This document shows, piece by piece, positions 1 through 19,367 of a DNA stretch of 64,000 bases. Below the pieces are notes generated by a model that was not told where the DNA came from, ran no database searches, and saw only the letters and a list, made by a program, of their open reading frames with translations. The position numbers and the translations under genes are program-made. This DNA comes from Cladocopium goreaui (taxonomy: Eukaryota; Sar; Dinophyceae; Suessiales; Symbiodiniaceae): NCBI GenBank assembly GCA_947184155.2, contig CAMXCT020001657.1, positions 437,574 through 501,573 on the forward strand, written 5' to 3'. How positions within the stretch are numbered: position 1 is the stretch's first letter; each line of letters starts with the position of its first letter.

Positions 1-7952
<7,952 letters not shown>

Positions 7953-8355
7953 GAAGCATTGTCATGCCACCATTGAGTGCCCTTTGAGCACCTCGCTATC
8001 TATCCAAGAACCCCAAAGTTCCAAACTCAAGCTACTCAAGCCATGATCTCAGCAAGTATCCTATTATCTACATAACTCCATCATGTCCAATATTAGCTAA
8101 CCGCAGGGTTTAGTATTGGATATATTCATGACTTCGGGGCCCAGTCAAGGAGGGTATTGAATATACTTTAACATGATAGGGAGATGGGATTAATCTGGTT
8201 GATGGTTTCCACCAATATCCCCATTATATCCCCGTCTTTGGATTCATTTGTTTATCCATCGTTCACCATTTTTCATGCTTGATTTTTAATGTGTTGTTTG
8301 AGTTTTTCACCATGTTCGATGCTCAAATCCAAACCCCAGAAACTCAACCGCTACG

Positions 8356-11300
8356 CTACGGCGGTGCCTCTTCGGGCACCGTCTCGCCCTCCGCGGCCTC
8401 CCCTTCGGCGCGCTCGGCACCTTCGGCACCTTCGGCCGGCTCAGCTTCGCCGGGGATGTTGCCGTCTGGATAGACGCAGGGGAGGTAACCGGTCTCGGCT
8501 TTCCTTGGAGATGTCAGTTGCAAGATGGGCATGGCGTAGGGGCAATGCTAAAGGATTTCAGTTTAGACATGATATAAGATGATATGGGTATGGGTCAAAA
8601 TTAGGTACCCCAATAATTGGATTGTTAATATTAAACTAGACTAACATCTGTGGTCCCCTAGGTCTTCCATTTTGACCCACATCCATATAAGAATAAAATG
8701 ATAAAGGCCCTCTATTTTGATTGCCCAGTCTTGATAGGTAACATTGCAAAAACTAATATCTCCTGACGGGCATTGTCCCTAATTGGCACTTCTGGGACTA
8801 AGTGCGAAAAGTCCAGTCCAACAGGTTGATATGGCATATCGAGAGGAGATGTATTCGGATCATAGAACACAAACAAGTCCATATGATTCCATCATGAATA
8901 TTCCAATACCCATAGGATCCATGTATGGTATATATACTAACATTTGGGGTATATTGATGGTAAATGTTGCCATATATAGCATACATGGATCCTATGGGAT
9001 ATATTCCATATGTTTGCTGTTTTTGGACTCATAGACCCCAACAACCCAAAAGGATCCCCTTTTTTGAAGAACTGAGTTGCAGCAGCGTCTTCTTTAACGC
9101 TTTGGGTTCGATGCAGGTCCCGAGAAATTTCACCTCGGCGGGGATTCCCGGGAGGAACAGGAAGCCCTTTTTTCGTCTCCGCTGCAAGAACCAAGCTGAT
9201 TTTGCAAGTGTAGGCAGTGTAGGAGTGTAATGGAGTGTAGCATTCCAAGTTATCCAAGTTACTCAATCTCTCTTGATAAGTTCGAGGACATGTCCATCAC
9301 TTTGAGAAAAATGTTGCGACTTTTGCGATGCCACTAAAGACCTCTGAAGATACTTGAAGCATTTCGTACTCGTTTTCAGTGGGAGAGAAGCCCCAAAGTG
9401 ATACATCATGATACAACATGATACAATCACTAGATTACTAGGGAGGAGTTGGTGCAGGTCAAGTCACGGTATCACCTTCCTTCCAATGGAAGTTCTCTGA
9501 TCGCTTCTCATCGCACTGGAAGTCGTTCCCATCCTGGCCAGGTTGAAAGCTGCCATCAAAGTCACCTGGTAAAGGATGGTATAGCTATGTGGGTCAATGC
9601 TGGGCATATCAAATATTGCAGGAGTTCAAAGCAAAATTGTCGTCTGTGGGTCTCAACGTTGATTGTTTCAGTTTTGACCCATCACTTATGACCCGATTTT
9701 GATTGGTTCACACTTCCAGCTTCCTCACTAGTTCAATACAATCCCGTTCTTGCCGGCTGGAATTCCCTCCATCCCAAAGCCATCCTTGCAACGTCCCCCG
9801 GACTGGGCTTAAATTACACTAAGCAGCTGGAACGAGAACCTAAGTAGCTCTGCCGAGGATCTTCAGAAAGCTCTTTCTGCTCACATAATTCCCATTTGTT
9901 GCCTTCCTCCTCACAGTAGCGCGACGCCCGCATGTCACACCCAAACGTCCACTTTCAACTGTCGTTTCTTAGTCAAGGATCGAAACATCGGTCTTTTCGC
10001 ATACAGATTTCCCCGTGTCGCCTGTCAAAACAACTTCAAGAAACACCCTTACTTACATCAAGTTCAGGACTGAAAAGCAAACCGCATCTTTTAGCCGATT
10101 GAATGAAACAACCAGCAATTCTGCGCCACTGGTGTCAATGATATGTTCATTGCCATGTGGCAGCTCATTTCCAAATTCTTCACTATCAGTTCATCTGGTT
10201 GGCGCTTTGGCCTTAAACAGGTCATGTTAGTCATGGGGGATCATCCTGACAAATATGGTTACTGTAACAGCTTGTTTTTCACATAAAAAAAACAAACACC
10301 AACCGGAACAGATCAACCAAGGTCATGTACCATCATGTACCCGTTCTATCCCCATGATACCCCAGTTTTAGATGGTTAAATTCCAATTATATAAACACCC
10401 CCCAACAAGTTGCTGCTTCAAACCACATGATGCCAACAAAAATAGGCCTTGCTCACCTGAAACCCCGATAGGAAAGTGGTCTTTGCAGTCAAACGCGGCT
10501 GGAACATCCTCCAATTCGGTTCAGGGATTTCCAAGCCACGATTGCTGGAGGAAATCCATAGTCCAGTTCTCTTGTTGAAACACCACATCCTTTGTCGAGT
10601 TTTGTGACACAGCACATGTTTGCCTCTTTGCCACTTGAACCAACCTTTTTTGGTAATGCTAAAAACCCTCAAAACATCCAACATTCCCATGTTTTCATCG
10701 AAAAAAGATGTCCCCATTCGCCTTGAGACAGGCCAGAAAGCCGGAGTCCGGCCGTCCAGGGTTGTCAATCTGCACGTTGGCGCCGGCCTTGAAGAACTTC
10801 GGTGGCTCCTGGAGGATTTGATAAAAATGGTTTACGGCGATTCTTTGAGAGTCGTATAGGATCTATGTGATGTAAAGCTTAACCATAACTATAGTTATAT
10901 ATTGGTCAACATTGATATCTGTATATGAATATGTAATATATATATATTTATGTATATAATTATATATATGTATAGATATATATGCTGAATGCCCTACAGT
11001 AAGACCAAGATATTAACTTCACCTTGTATCGATGGGTGACCATGGTATACCATGGTTAAATCTGTTAAATCCGCAACAAGTAAACCAAGCTGAAGCGCCC
11101 GCAGATTCCGGGAACAATCAACGAAACACTTGGGACAAATGGTTTTGAGATACTCTCTGGTAAACAAACATAGCTATTGAAAATGGATGTACCCGTTAAA
11201 AAATGGTGATTTTCCATAGTTATGTTAGTTTACCAGAGGGTATCTCAATATACACCTTGATACTTCAAGCTATCCAAGCTATCCAACAATAGGGAATACT

Positions 11301-14300
11301 AGGGATAGAATACGGCTCTGTCTGAAAATGGGGGTCCAAAATGGTAATGTTCATCGGGGACATTATAAACATCAACTCCGAAGTATCCTATCTTCAGAGA
11401 AACTTCGCCAAGCATCTGCAAACGTCGTCTGGAAAGGATTCTCTCCATCAATGTCTGCAACCGTTATCCTGGACGCTGCAACGTGGTTGCATGATGTTAC
11501 ATGACGTCGGAGGAATCCGATATGTCAGTAGCTCTGTGGGGCACCGAATAGATTATGTCAGTTCCAAAACAAGTGGCTTCCACAGTGTGGATTCGCTGTT
11601 GAAATTTGAATTGCCTGGAACTTGCCGAACACTTACCTGCACTTGCCACCACACAGGCCGCAAAACAAGAGAAGACCTGGATTCTGGCGACTAAATCTAT
11701 GTGTAACCTATGATTGTGAAGTTCCGTTATAGACACATAGACAATGCACCGAAATGATAATGTCGTATGTTAGAACATATATGATGCAAAATAGATTCGA
11801 TATGCATCGATATGCGTCCAATATATGTGTTATATGACTTAAATCTACTGTGCAATGCACATCATACATGATCGATAGTGACATACACTTGATGTGTGAA
11901 ACCTATGAATACAACATTACCCTCTGGTAACATAACATAACTATGGAAAATCACCATTTTTAATGGGAAAATCCACTATAAATGGTCATTTTCAATAGCT
12001 ATGTTAAATTACCAGAGGGTATATGCATCTGATCTGGCATGTTGCGCAGCCTCCAACCCTCCATTTTTTCAAAACCACACCTTGTTGGCCAATAGCGTTG
12101 CTGAGTCAAAGTCCCAAGGTACATCAACTCCACTTTTACACTGCTCACTTGCTCCAGGTATTTTGTATGTACTGTATATAATTATTATATGTTATTATAA
12201 TATATTATTTTATATTCATGACAAATAGATAGGTGGATAGGTGGATGGATAGATCATGATAGACTGCTTACCATCCGGCACGTGATAGTAATTCCATGTC
12301 TGAGGTAAATCTTGGCGAAAACAGAGTTCATGGCACATTTCCTTCGGGCTGTATATAGAAAGAAAAAAAGGAACAACTTTGGCCACGATCATTTCACTGG
12401 GGTTTGTCACTGCGTCCATCTATAGGATCATTTAGGCATTCTCCGAGCGTCATTTTGGGTTCAAATTGACCTCGAAGTTTGTCCAAATCTTCTTCCAGCC
12501 GTTCTTGACGCTTGGTGAGCAATCGATCCGTGTTCTTACCTTGGCTTCAGCTTGATACCCTGGTGATGTTTGGCTGCTGGCGAAAGGGCGCTCTTTAAAG
12601 CCCCCGATTACCAGTTACCAGTCGGCAACACGTGACATTTCCCATCTTCAATCGGAGATCAAAAATTGCATCTTCATCTTGTCTCAGATAGTCTTAAGGC
12701 AAATTTTCCATCAAATTGGTCCTTCAAACTGAGACAAAATGTAAAAATGATTGAAAATTATCCAGATTGGATACCCGACTGTGTGTTTGCCCAGCTTGGT
12801 ACTCCCCAAGCCCCCCCCCCCGGGGCCGGCACCCAGCCCATCGAAAACCCAGGCACACTCATCGGACATATCCGCACCACCCGGGCGCAACTTTGGCTTC
12901 TGCAGTGCCTTGAACCGACAATTGGGGAAGGTAACTGCATTTTCCGGATATTTGATAGGCATTTTTTTGGGTGATTTCCCTGACCACCAGTTGCGGTGTC
13001 ATTTTTGGGGTTGGAAATGGTTGGAAGGCAAACAGTATCTGGAGAACGGTAGTCAATCTCAAGTCGGATTTGAGACGTTTTTTTTGAGTGGTTTCCCATG
13101 GTTTCCCTGTTACATGTTTATTGTAAAGCCATGAAACAGCAAAGAACGATATCCGTAACCTGGGTCCTAGGTGATTGTGTATGGGAGGACGTTAGGAACC
13201 TTGTTAGCATCTTCACCTTGAAAGGGAAGCAAGGTAACTTCAACACTAGGACACCATATATTAAACACATCAATCACATCCATAGAGGGCCACCAGGCCC
13301 ATCAGGCCCACGGAGGGCTACCACGCCCGAGGGCCACTGGGCCAGCCATAGAAAGGTTTAGATGTATATTCGTTCACTCAAAAAAACACAAGAAACATGT
13401 AAATGCATATATGTAGTTGTGTATGTATTTATATGTTTGTAGGTAGGCAGGCAAGCAGGCAGGCAGGCAGGTAGGTAGGTAGGGCCTGATAGGCCTAGTC
13501 CTGGTGGCCTTGGGGCCTGGTAGGCCCAGTGGCCCTCGGGCGTGGTGGCCCTCCATGGGCCTGATGGGCCTGGTGGCCCTCTATGGATGTGATTGAGGTG
13601 TTTAACATATGGTGTCCTAGTGCTGAAGTTACCTTGCTTACCCTTTCTTGATAGTTGAGATGTTTCTGCAAGATACTGCCTGAACCTGAGGTATCCAACA
13701 TATACATACATATGCTGGATTCCAAGCAGCAATACCTGCATCTAAGACTTCATCTTCCATGATAAGCTCTGAAACGAAGATATCACGACCACTATGAGCT
13801 GAGCTGCATGTCCTTCCGTGTTCAGCTCAGTCAAATCGTCAAAATAGCCTTTCTGCATGGGGAAGTACGACGACCTCAGCATGGAATGGCATTTTTCGGA
13901 AAGGGGCTACCGTTCAGCAAATGGGTTCTGGGGCCAGATGTTCCGTACATCCAGGGGTTTATGAAGTCGAGAGAATGGGATGCTGCACCAACATGCTTGG
14001 GGTCAAACACCAACTTTAGCTTGTTTTGGTGGGCATCAGTACTTCGAAGGTCTAGCTTGCTGTACATCTGTAGTGCTTGAGGAAACCCAAGCAAGTGCAT
14101 GAGCCAAGGAGATGGGTCAGCCCATTCAGAACCGATCCTTTGTCTTTGTTGTTTGGTTGATGCCCTGCCAAAAGTTTTACTTTTAGTGAAATGTGTGCAA
14201 AACCTGCCTCTAGACCAGAAACCAAAAATAAAATTCAAAATCTGAGCAACTACATATGGGTGTGTACAATCTCTACTTCTCATTCAATCACCCAGTGACC

Positions 14301-15150
14301 ACAAGGCCCTTCGCGCCAGTCGCATGTGGGCTCCGTGGAAGGCGGCATCAGCCACAGCGTCGGCCGCCCAGAGTTTGGGCATCACGGCTGTGAAATGGCA
14401 AAAAAATGCCAAAAAACTGGACATATCCTCTACATCCTGCAAAAGTTCCTGATCTAAACATGGGGGTTACAAGGAAAAAATCGAGGAAACCCATGGGTTT
14501 TTACCACTCAACATGCAGGGAGTTCCTCTTTGGCATTCACCATGCAATGATCATAGTCTAGGCAACATGTGGAACTGTTCGCGATTCGTGATTCGCCAAA
14601 GCCTGCAAAATGTGTGATGCGGGCTGTCCTCAAGAAATATGATTTTATCGGTTGCTGATATACAGGTGTTCAACCCCTCCCGAAAGAGAAACTGGTCCTA
14701 GGGAAGGATTTCCTGCCCAGATTTCGATCTGAGGAGGGTCTAAGTCGTCCTTTTTATCTACGCATAGATATGTTTCAAAACAAAAATGTGATATGCCCGT
14801 GCCATGTTCACAAGCAAATCGTAGTGAGTCAACGTCAATTGGCAAACTCTTTGAACACAGCTGCTTTGGCAATGTTTTTATTTTGCAATGGCTTCACTGT
14901 CACTGGAACCACAGGTTGCCTGCAGGGTGCAAACATGTGATCATTGTACCCTCAAGTAGGTTTTCACCTGCAAAAAAGAACGTGATTCATGATTAGTATA
15001 GGAATGTATGATACCAAATAATACTTGACAACTCAAATTTTGGGTTGTTAACCACATCCCAACATGACGACCACTGTAGCAACATGTGTTGGACTGTGAA
15101 CAGCATGGTGCCAGGGTTTTGACCCGTTCCAATATGGGTCAATGGTGACA
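8356..15150 (-). CDS. Unidentified spliced host gene (or genes), many short exons, terminal TAG at 8358
   Basis: Exon-like stretches with credible protein composition and splice signals run on the minus strand at about 15150-15020, 14872-14650, 14165-13925, 12932-12830, 12348-12272 (CAG acceptor, GTAAGC donor), 10819-10705, 10515-10460, 10200-10057 (GTAAGT donor), 9800-9745, 9565-9476 (CAG acceptor, GT donor), 9181-9058 and 8552-8356. The last exon ends at a TAG with a Glu/Ala/Gly-rich acidic tail (repeats of AEGAEG). Recognisable peptides include FKAGANVQIDN and GFLFLPGIPAEVKF, but I do not recognise a family. The stretch may hold more than one gene, and exon joins and phases were not proven. 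The TTLL start lies about 400 bp downstream in the same direction. The large element at 15153 sits right at the 5' side of the first listed exon. Confidence 0.5.
11151..11242. mobile_element. MITE-like element, family 3, copy 1
   Basis: About 92 bp bounded by TACTCTCTGGTAAAC and GTTTACCAGAGGGTA. The internal AACATAGCTATTG-AAAATGG and CCATAGTTATGTTA blocks are shared with 11918-12021 and 35961-36041. Confidence 0.75.
11918..12021. mobile_element. MITE-like element, family 3, copy 2
   Basis: 104 bp bounded by TACCCTCTGGTAA and TTACCAGAGGGTA, with the same internal sequence as the copy 0.7 kb to the left but in the opposite orientation. A TA target duplication is possible but not certain. Confidence 0.78.
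13221..13647. repeat. Long inverted repeat (foldback) with a GGCA/GGTA microsatellite loop
   Basis: The arms at about 13221-13343 and 13523-13647 are reverse complements over roughly 123 bp with few mismatches. Both read a GGGCCTGATGGGCC-type GC-rich core and an AAGTTACCTTGCTT end. The 179-nt spacer holds a (GGCA)n/(GGTA)n tract at 13440-13483 and an AT-rich stretch. A transcript would form a hairpin of over 120 bp. It is probably a foldback element within an intron. Confidence 0.75.
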
Positions 15151-15152
15151 CA

Positions 15153-15733
15153 CACACTAGACAAGAATGGATCATTATATGATCCGGCAGGAACTGAATC
15201 CTGAAACATGCAAACCAGCCTAGATTATTAGAGGAATAAAAGAGCCACATGAGGTACTTCTCGAAAACGAGGTAGGGCATCCGATACTGTCAAACGTAGT
15301 CATAACCAGATTTCATAGAGTTTTTTGACCAGCATGTTGAAATCCAAAATAATGTTTCGGCGATTGTTTCCCATAGTAACCCATAATTCGTCGGCGACAG
15401 GATCTCGGCGAAAATAGAAAAAACATAATACTGTCGGCGATGTGGTTTCGGCGAAAATCTGAGGAAGGTTCTGATGCATGTAAATGTCAAAATTGATTCC
15501 AGATTGCGACAACAGTGCAGCAAATTGTATAATATTGTGGTTGGGGTTCTAAGCTTGGCCCCTTGCTATGTCCGAAAAAAGCAGGTACGTGACAAAGGCG
15601 TCCCTTTGTCATATCACCATGGAAAGGCAGTGTCTTCGTTGGTGGATGACTGCCAGACCATGCATCCACCCCCTGCAAATTAGTGAAAACCAATAAGAAG
15701 TTTTACATCTGTTCAGATGGTACACACACACAC
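15153..15733 (-). repeat. Direct repeat (pseudo-LTR), left copy = element 3' side
   Basis: 581 bp, from CACACTAGACAAG to a (AC)n end, matching 27737-28317 with no difference noticed; all peptides derived from the two copies are the same. It does not have TG...CA ends. It contains an array of five TCGGCGA motifs. Confidence 0.92.
15357..15454. promoter_or_regulatory. Array of five TCGGCGA motifs inside the left repeat
   Basis: TCGGCGA occurs at 15357, 15391, 15405, 15434 and 15448 (minus strand TCGCCGA). Five copies of a 7-mer in 98 bp is far above chance. A protein-binding or structural role in the pseudo-LTR is inferred only. Confidence 0.5.
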
Positions 15734-15748
15734 CTCGCATATAGCGAG
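15734..15748. other. Short hairpin at the inner edge of the left repeat
   Basis: CTCGC-ATATA-GCGAG: a perfect 5-bp stem with a 5-nt loop, immediately inside the left direct repeat and not present at the right repeat. It could be a transcript 3' end signal of the element. Confidence 0.35.
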
Positions 15749-15841
15749 GTTGGATTTTTTGGAAGAACTTCGCTGGCGGAATCGGCAATACACCAGTGAG
15801 AGTGAACCTGTAATAACCTAATGTACAAACGGGCGATCACT

Positions 15842-16570
15842 TCAGTCAGAAGAAGAAGAATTCGGAGCTTGTAGAAGGACTTCGAAAGCATCGTGGAAGC
15901 TCATGCGTTCAACCATCGCCCACGTCTCATTGAATTCCCCAGATGCCGTAGCAGCCTTCAAGGCGTCAGAAAGATCCGTGGCTAATTCATGGATCCGGGT
16001 GGTAAGGCTCGGTTCATCTGCTGGAGATGTCGTCTCAATGGGCACATTGTGAAAAGGATGGTGTCCGTGTACAAGGGGAATCTCGAAATGATGTCGCCAA
16101 TAGTCCGCTGTACGCAGGGACCACTCCCAGTTGCCCGAAAGACCATAAAAGTAGTGTTCAGGGTCACGACATCGGGAATGCCCTAGCAAGGGGATTTCTT
16201 CAATGAATAGCTCCCTGGTGTTGTTGGAGTGGGTAATGACCTTGAATTGGATCTGGTGAACCACACGAGAAGAGAATTGAGCACGATGGAGGTAGTTGTG
16301 TGCAGAACTTGACTCCATTGGAAACGGGACGCAAGGAGGTGCTGGTCCTGAATATGTATCAGAATGGGCCATAGTACCCGTGGCAGGTGCCGTACTGTCA
16401 GTTACCAAAGGTGCCGACGTAGGGTTGGTCGTAGTGTCAGGAGCTCCTGAGTGACATAGTGCAGAAGTCTGGGCGTCTGGTACTTGAACTGGGTTGGTAG
16501 GAGCGAGTCCACGGGTAGGATTCGAAGGCCAAGACAAGCCAGCCACGGTCGCGTCTCGTTTGTGTTCCAT
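15842..16570 (-). CDS. Accessory ORF 8 of the Penelope-like element (paralogue of ORF 6)
   Basis: 242 aa from the ATG at 16570 (MEHKRDATVAG); the frame is open further upstream to 16696, but the inner ATG follows the pattern of the sibling ORFs. A low-complexity Pro/Thr/Ser N-terminal half is followed by a folded-looking part. The motif SLRTADYWRHHFEIPL corresponds to LRTTANHWRRYYDVPI in the ORF at 18298-17609, and the stretches before it align in length and pattern. The tail is Ser/Asp-rich. No known family recognised. It is the last ORF before the 3' direct repeat. Confidence 0.65.
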   Translation of the reverse strand: MEHKRDATVAGLSWPSNPTRGLAPTNPVQVPDAQTSALCHSGAPDTTTNPTSAPLVTDSTAPATGTMAHSDTYSGPAPPCVPFPMESSSAHNYLHRAQFSSRVVHQIQFKVITHSNNTRELFIEEIPLLGHSRCRDPEHYFYGLSGNWEWSLRTADYWRHHFEIPLVHGHHPFHNVPIETTSPADEPSLTTRIHELATDLSDALKAATASGEFNETWAMVERMSFHDAFEVLLQAPNSSSSD

Positions 16571-16833
16571 GGGTGAAACTGTCACAAATGCGAGAAATGG
16601 TGCAACAACGGCTGAGGCATCAAGAATTGCAGAAATAAGCCAAGCCCGAGAATGATAATATTCACAAAAATGATAAAAGTGAAGTCCAGTCCTCAATCAA
16701 GTGGTTCAATTGCGACGGAGAAGCCACAGCTCAAAGTCAAATAAAATAGAAATCGAAGAATCCTTTGTGTTGGTGGGGTGTCAAGGGAGAATTGAAAACC
16801 CTGTAGCATGGTCTTTTTTGGCCGGCTAGCGTA

Positions 16834-17427
16834 TCAGGGCAGGATCACACCGGAGCTAATTTTGTAGCATTGCAGACGTAGTACGAAAGGCTGTCTGGTA
16901 CCCGGAATGAGGAAAGAAGACTCGCGGGAGTTGTACTGCCGAAGTCGCCATTCAGGTCGGTATGCCTCCAAAAGCTGCAAGACCGTCATATCATTGGAGA
17001 CTTGGAATGTATCACCGTCCAGGTCGCAAAAGCGAAACTCCAGATTCGAGGGATCAATTTGGATGTCCCATTGGGACCTCAATCTTTTGGAGATACAGAA
17101 GCGAAGTTCGGCAATTGGGATGAGGCCGGCTTCAACTGGTTCCATCTGACGTGACCAGGTAAACAGAGCTGCAAGTTCATAGCCACTGACATGTCTAAAA
17201 TTGGAGCTCGCCAGAGCCATGTAGTGTTCACGGTCAGGTTCGCTTCGGTGAGTCAATGCCTGTAGGGGAGAGAAGTCAACCAAGATAAGGACAGGTCTGT
17301 TTGGAGGAGGGTTCACATCACCAGGAAGGCCTCGATGTCCAGCAATCCATCCAACGGTTCGTGTACCAAGCGGTGTCTCGATCGTGGATGTAGCGCGATA
17401 TGGATTGGGTCGAGAAGAACGAGCCAT
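16834..17427 (-). CDS. Accessory ORF 7 of the Penelope-like element (paralogue of ORF 5)
   Basis: 197 aa from the ATG at 17427 (MARSSRPNPYR), chosen because it gives a short basic N-terminus as in ORF 5; an upstream in-frame ATG at 17469 exists. The pattern PVLILVDFSPLQAL, then SQWDIQIDPSNLEF, then LLEAYRPEWRL lines up with PVIFQLDLKPMQQL, QRWSIHLPASEFYM and VLNWFYPRWKT in ORF 5. The family is unknown. The ORF 5/6 and ORF 7/8 pairs repeat in the same order, so this looks like duplication of a two-gene module. Confidence 0.65.
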   Translation of the reverse strand: MARSSRPNPYRATSTIETPLGTRTVGWIAGHRGLPGDVNPPPNRPVLILVDFSPLQALTHRSEPDREHYMALASSNFRHVSGYELAALFTWSRQMEPVEAGLIPIAELRFCISKRLRSQWDIQIDPSNLEFRFCDLDGDTFQVSNDMTVLQLLEAYRPEWRLRQYNSRESSFLIPGTRQPFVLRLQCYKISSGVILP

Positions 17428-17608
17428 TGCGTCGAATATGAAGTATCGAGGATAAAGCGAAAAGCCCAAGCTGCAAAATGGGTTGGAATGACCACAGAAA
17501 CAAGCTCAAAGTGTTGGAAATGGAAGAGAGACGGTGTACCTAGTAAATGGTCACACAAAGAGACGATGAATCACAGGTCTTTTTCCTGCCGACAAATAAT
17601 GTGGTATA

Positions 17609-18298
17609 TTACACACTTGAGTCCGACATATCCATCGGGTCAATATCGTTCGCATCCAGTGGACCAGGCACTTGTTGAGGAGGGACAGCGGGGCGAGTGA
17701 GATGTACAGTACGTTGTAGTGTTGCCGGTGGGGAAGAAGGTGGTGTAGACCGCCAAGGTGGCCAATATAAAGAGGTAGTAGTTCCTTGAGAATGGTGTTG
17801 GGCAGAGCGTCCCCAGCATGACTGCAAAATATGGAGGTGGTCCGGTATCGCTTCGTACGGCTGTGAGACGTAGACGTTGGAGTGTTCAGGGTGTGGTAAA
17901 ACGGGAACAGTGGTTGCCGTAGGGGAGGAGGATGATGATTGAATTGGTACGTCATAGTATCTGCGCCAATGGTTAGCTGTGGTACGCAGGGTCGCCTGGT
18001 CGTTGGTGAGGTGCATGTTCTCCAGAAATGTTTCCACTGGTTTCCACGTTTCAAGACCATCAAGTGTCCTTTCCACGATCCAAAGTTCATCTGAACGGTT
18101 AGACAAAGGATAGCTCAGCTTCTTGATGAAGACGGAGTGGACGGTGGTAGAGGTCGGAATCATTCGTGCTGCGCGAGGAATATAGGATGCCGAGGTAGGA
18201 TCATCAGGTGGCAAGTGTGAGGCAAGGCCATGTATGGATGTAGGTGGTGAACGGTGCGAGACCAATCGAGCAGGATCATCCGTGTTGGAGGTCATCAT
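17609..18298 (-). CDS. Accessory ORF 6 of the Penelope-like element
   Basis: 229 aa starting with two adjacent ATGs at 18298. A central motif LRTTANHWRRYYDVPI is shared with ORF 8. The C-terminal half is Ser/Thr/Pro-rich and ends with an acidic DPMDMSDSSV-type tail. No catalytic motif, membrane segment or zinc finger was seen. The gap to the next ORF is 181 bp. Confidence 0.65.
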   Translation of the reverse strand: MMTSNTDDPARLVSHRSPPTSIHGLASHLPPDDPTSASYIPRAARMIPTSTTVHSVFIKKLSYPLSNRSDELWIVERTLDGLETWKPVETFLENMHLTNDQATLRTTANHWRRYYDVPIQSSSSSPTATTVPVLPHPEHSNVYVSQPYEAIPDHLHILQSCWGRSAQHHSQGTTTSLYWPPWRSTPPSSPPATLQRTVHLTRPAVPPQQVPGPLDANDIDPMDMSDSSV

Positions 18299-18518
18299 GT
18301 ACGATCACAAGAGTATGATAACGAGAAATACTGAACTGAAGCCAAAAGGCCGTGGGGAAGGTCAATGATGAAGGAATAAATAACGAACATCACCCAATGG
18401 AAAACGAGAAAAGGATGACACAAGGGAAAATCAGAACCGGGGTGGTGGACATCATAACGAATGTTGTTCTTTTTTCCTCATAGACGTGAGCCTTGCCGGG
18501 ATCCATCAAGACAGCTAA

Positions 18519-19145
18519 TCACTCAGCGGCTTTAGTGTATCGGGTGGCCGTGACGAATGGATGCCCACGGGGAATCACTTGAACATGTACAGCAAAGCCT
18601 GTGTCTTGTGCATCTGGATGGGGTGTCAGCAGCAACGGTGAACACTCACGAGTCGTGAAGGCATCGAGATGTTGATGAGTTTTCCATCTCGGGTAGAACC
18701 AATTCAAAACATCCAGAAGAGAATGAGGAAGGTCGTCAAGCATCTGAGCTCCTTGATCGGTGTCAATCATCATGTAGAACTCTGACGCTGGTAGGTGTAT
18801 CGACCAGCGTTGTAGCAACGTGTCGGTGACTGCAGTTTTGAGGTCTGAAACGAAATGACTGCGAGCATAGTCCGGGTAGATCACCTTGAACGTCTGGAAC
18901 AGGCTGTCATAGGTGGCCGTAGGAAGGTTGCCCGCGACCTTGGGGGCCAAGATGTTGTAATAAGGGTTGCGTACGGCCAGTTGTTGCATCGGCTTCAGGT
19001 CCAACTGGAAAATAACCGGTCGGTGAGGTGTCGGAGGCGAAGACCGGTTGGGTGGGTGCTGAAATGACGTAGAGCCCATAGCGGAAGACGACGTCCTGGT
19101 TGGAGAGCGTGAGCGTCGTGTAGGTGAGATCCTCTCGTGGGACAT
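18519..19145 (-). CDS. Accessory ORF 5 of the Penelope-like element
   Basis: 208 aa from the ATG at 19145 (MSHERISPTRRSRSP), an RS-rich basic leader; the frame is open upstream to 19253. The body is globular-looking, with an YIPDYARSHF-like helix-rich middle and a W-containing C-terminal part (VLNWFYPRWKT). It is a paralogue of ORF 7. A nucleic-acid-binding role is suggested only by the basic RS leader. Confidence 0.65.
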   Translation of the reverse strand: MSHERISPTRRSRSPTRTSSSAMGSTSFQHPPNRSSPPTPHRPVIFQLDLKPMQQLAVRNPYYNILAPKVAGNLPTATYDSLFQTFKVIYPDYARSHFVSDLKTAVTDTLLQRWSIHLPASEFYMMIDTDQGAQMLDDLPHSLLDVLNWFYPRWKTHQHLDAFTTRECSPLLLTPHPDAQDTGFAVHVQVIPRGHPFVTATRYTKAAE

Positions 19146-19367
19146 AGCTCGCAGTTGGCAATAGCGGTCCAGGTGAATGCGGAGAGACATAATAAATGGC
19201 TGGCGGATTGTGTGATACGACGTGTCAGAATTCAATGGGGCAACAGCGCCCATGGTTCAGAAGATTAACAAGAAGAAAAATTCCCAAAAAGGAAAGCCAA
19301 CTGGTTGGTGAATCAGTAATACCGTGCCGCAAACTACCTTTTCCTTTTGGTTCGCATATGCCATTGG

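Noticed and set aside
13358-13741. 127-aa ORF with GPPGPSGP-type sequence
   Set aside because: It reads through the foldback arm and GGCA microsatellite; the mirror arm gives the same peptide, so this is repeat structure and not a collagen-like gene.
15290-15523. 70- and 77-aa ORFs inside the direct repeats
   Set aside because: They overlap in two frames, have no family match, and exist twice only because the repeat does.
15153-15733. Hammerhead ribozyme in the pseudo-LTR, as in other Penelope-like elements
   Set aside because: A CTGAGGA box occurs near 15470, but no GAAA box with a matching stem follows at a workable distance on either strand.
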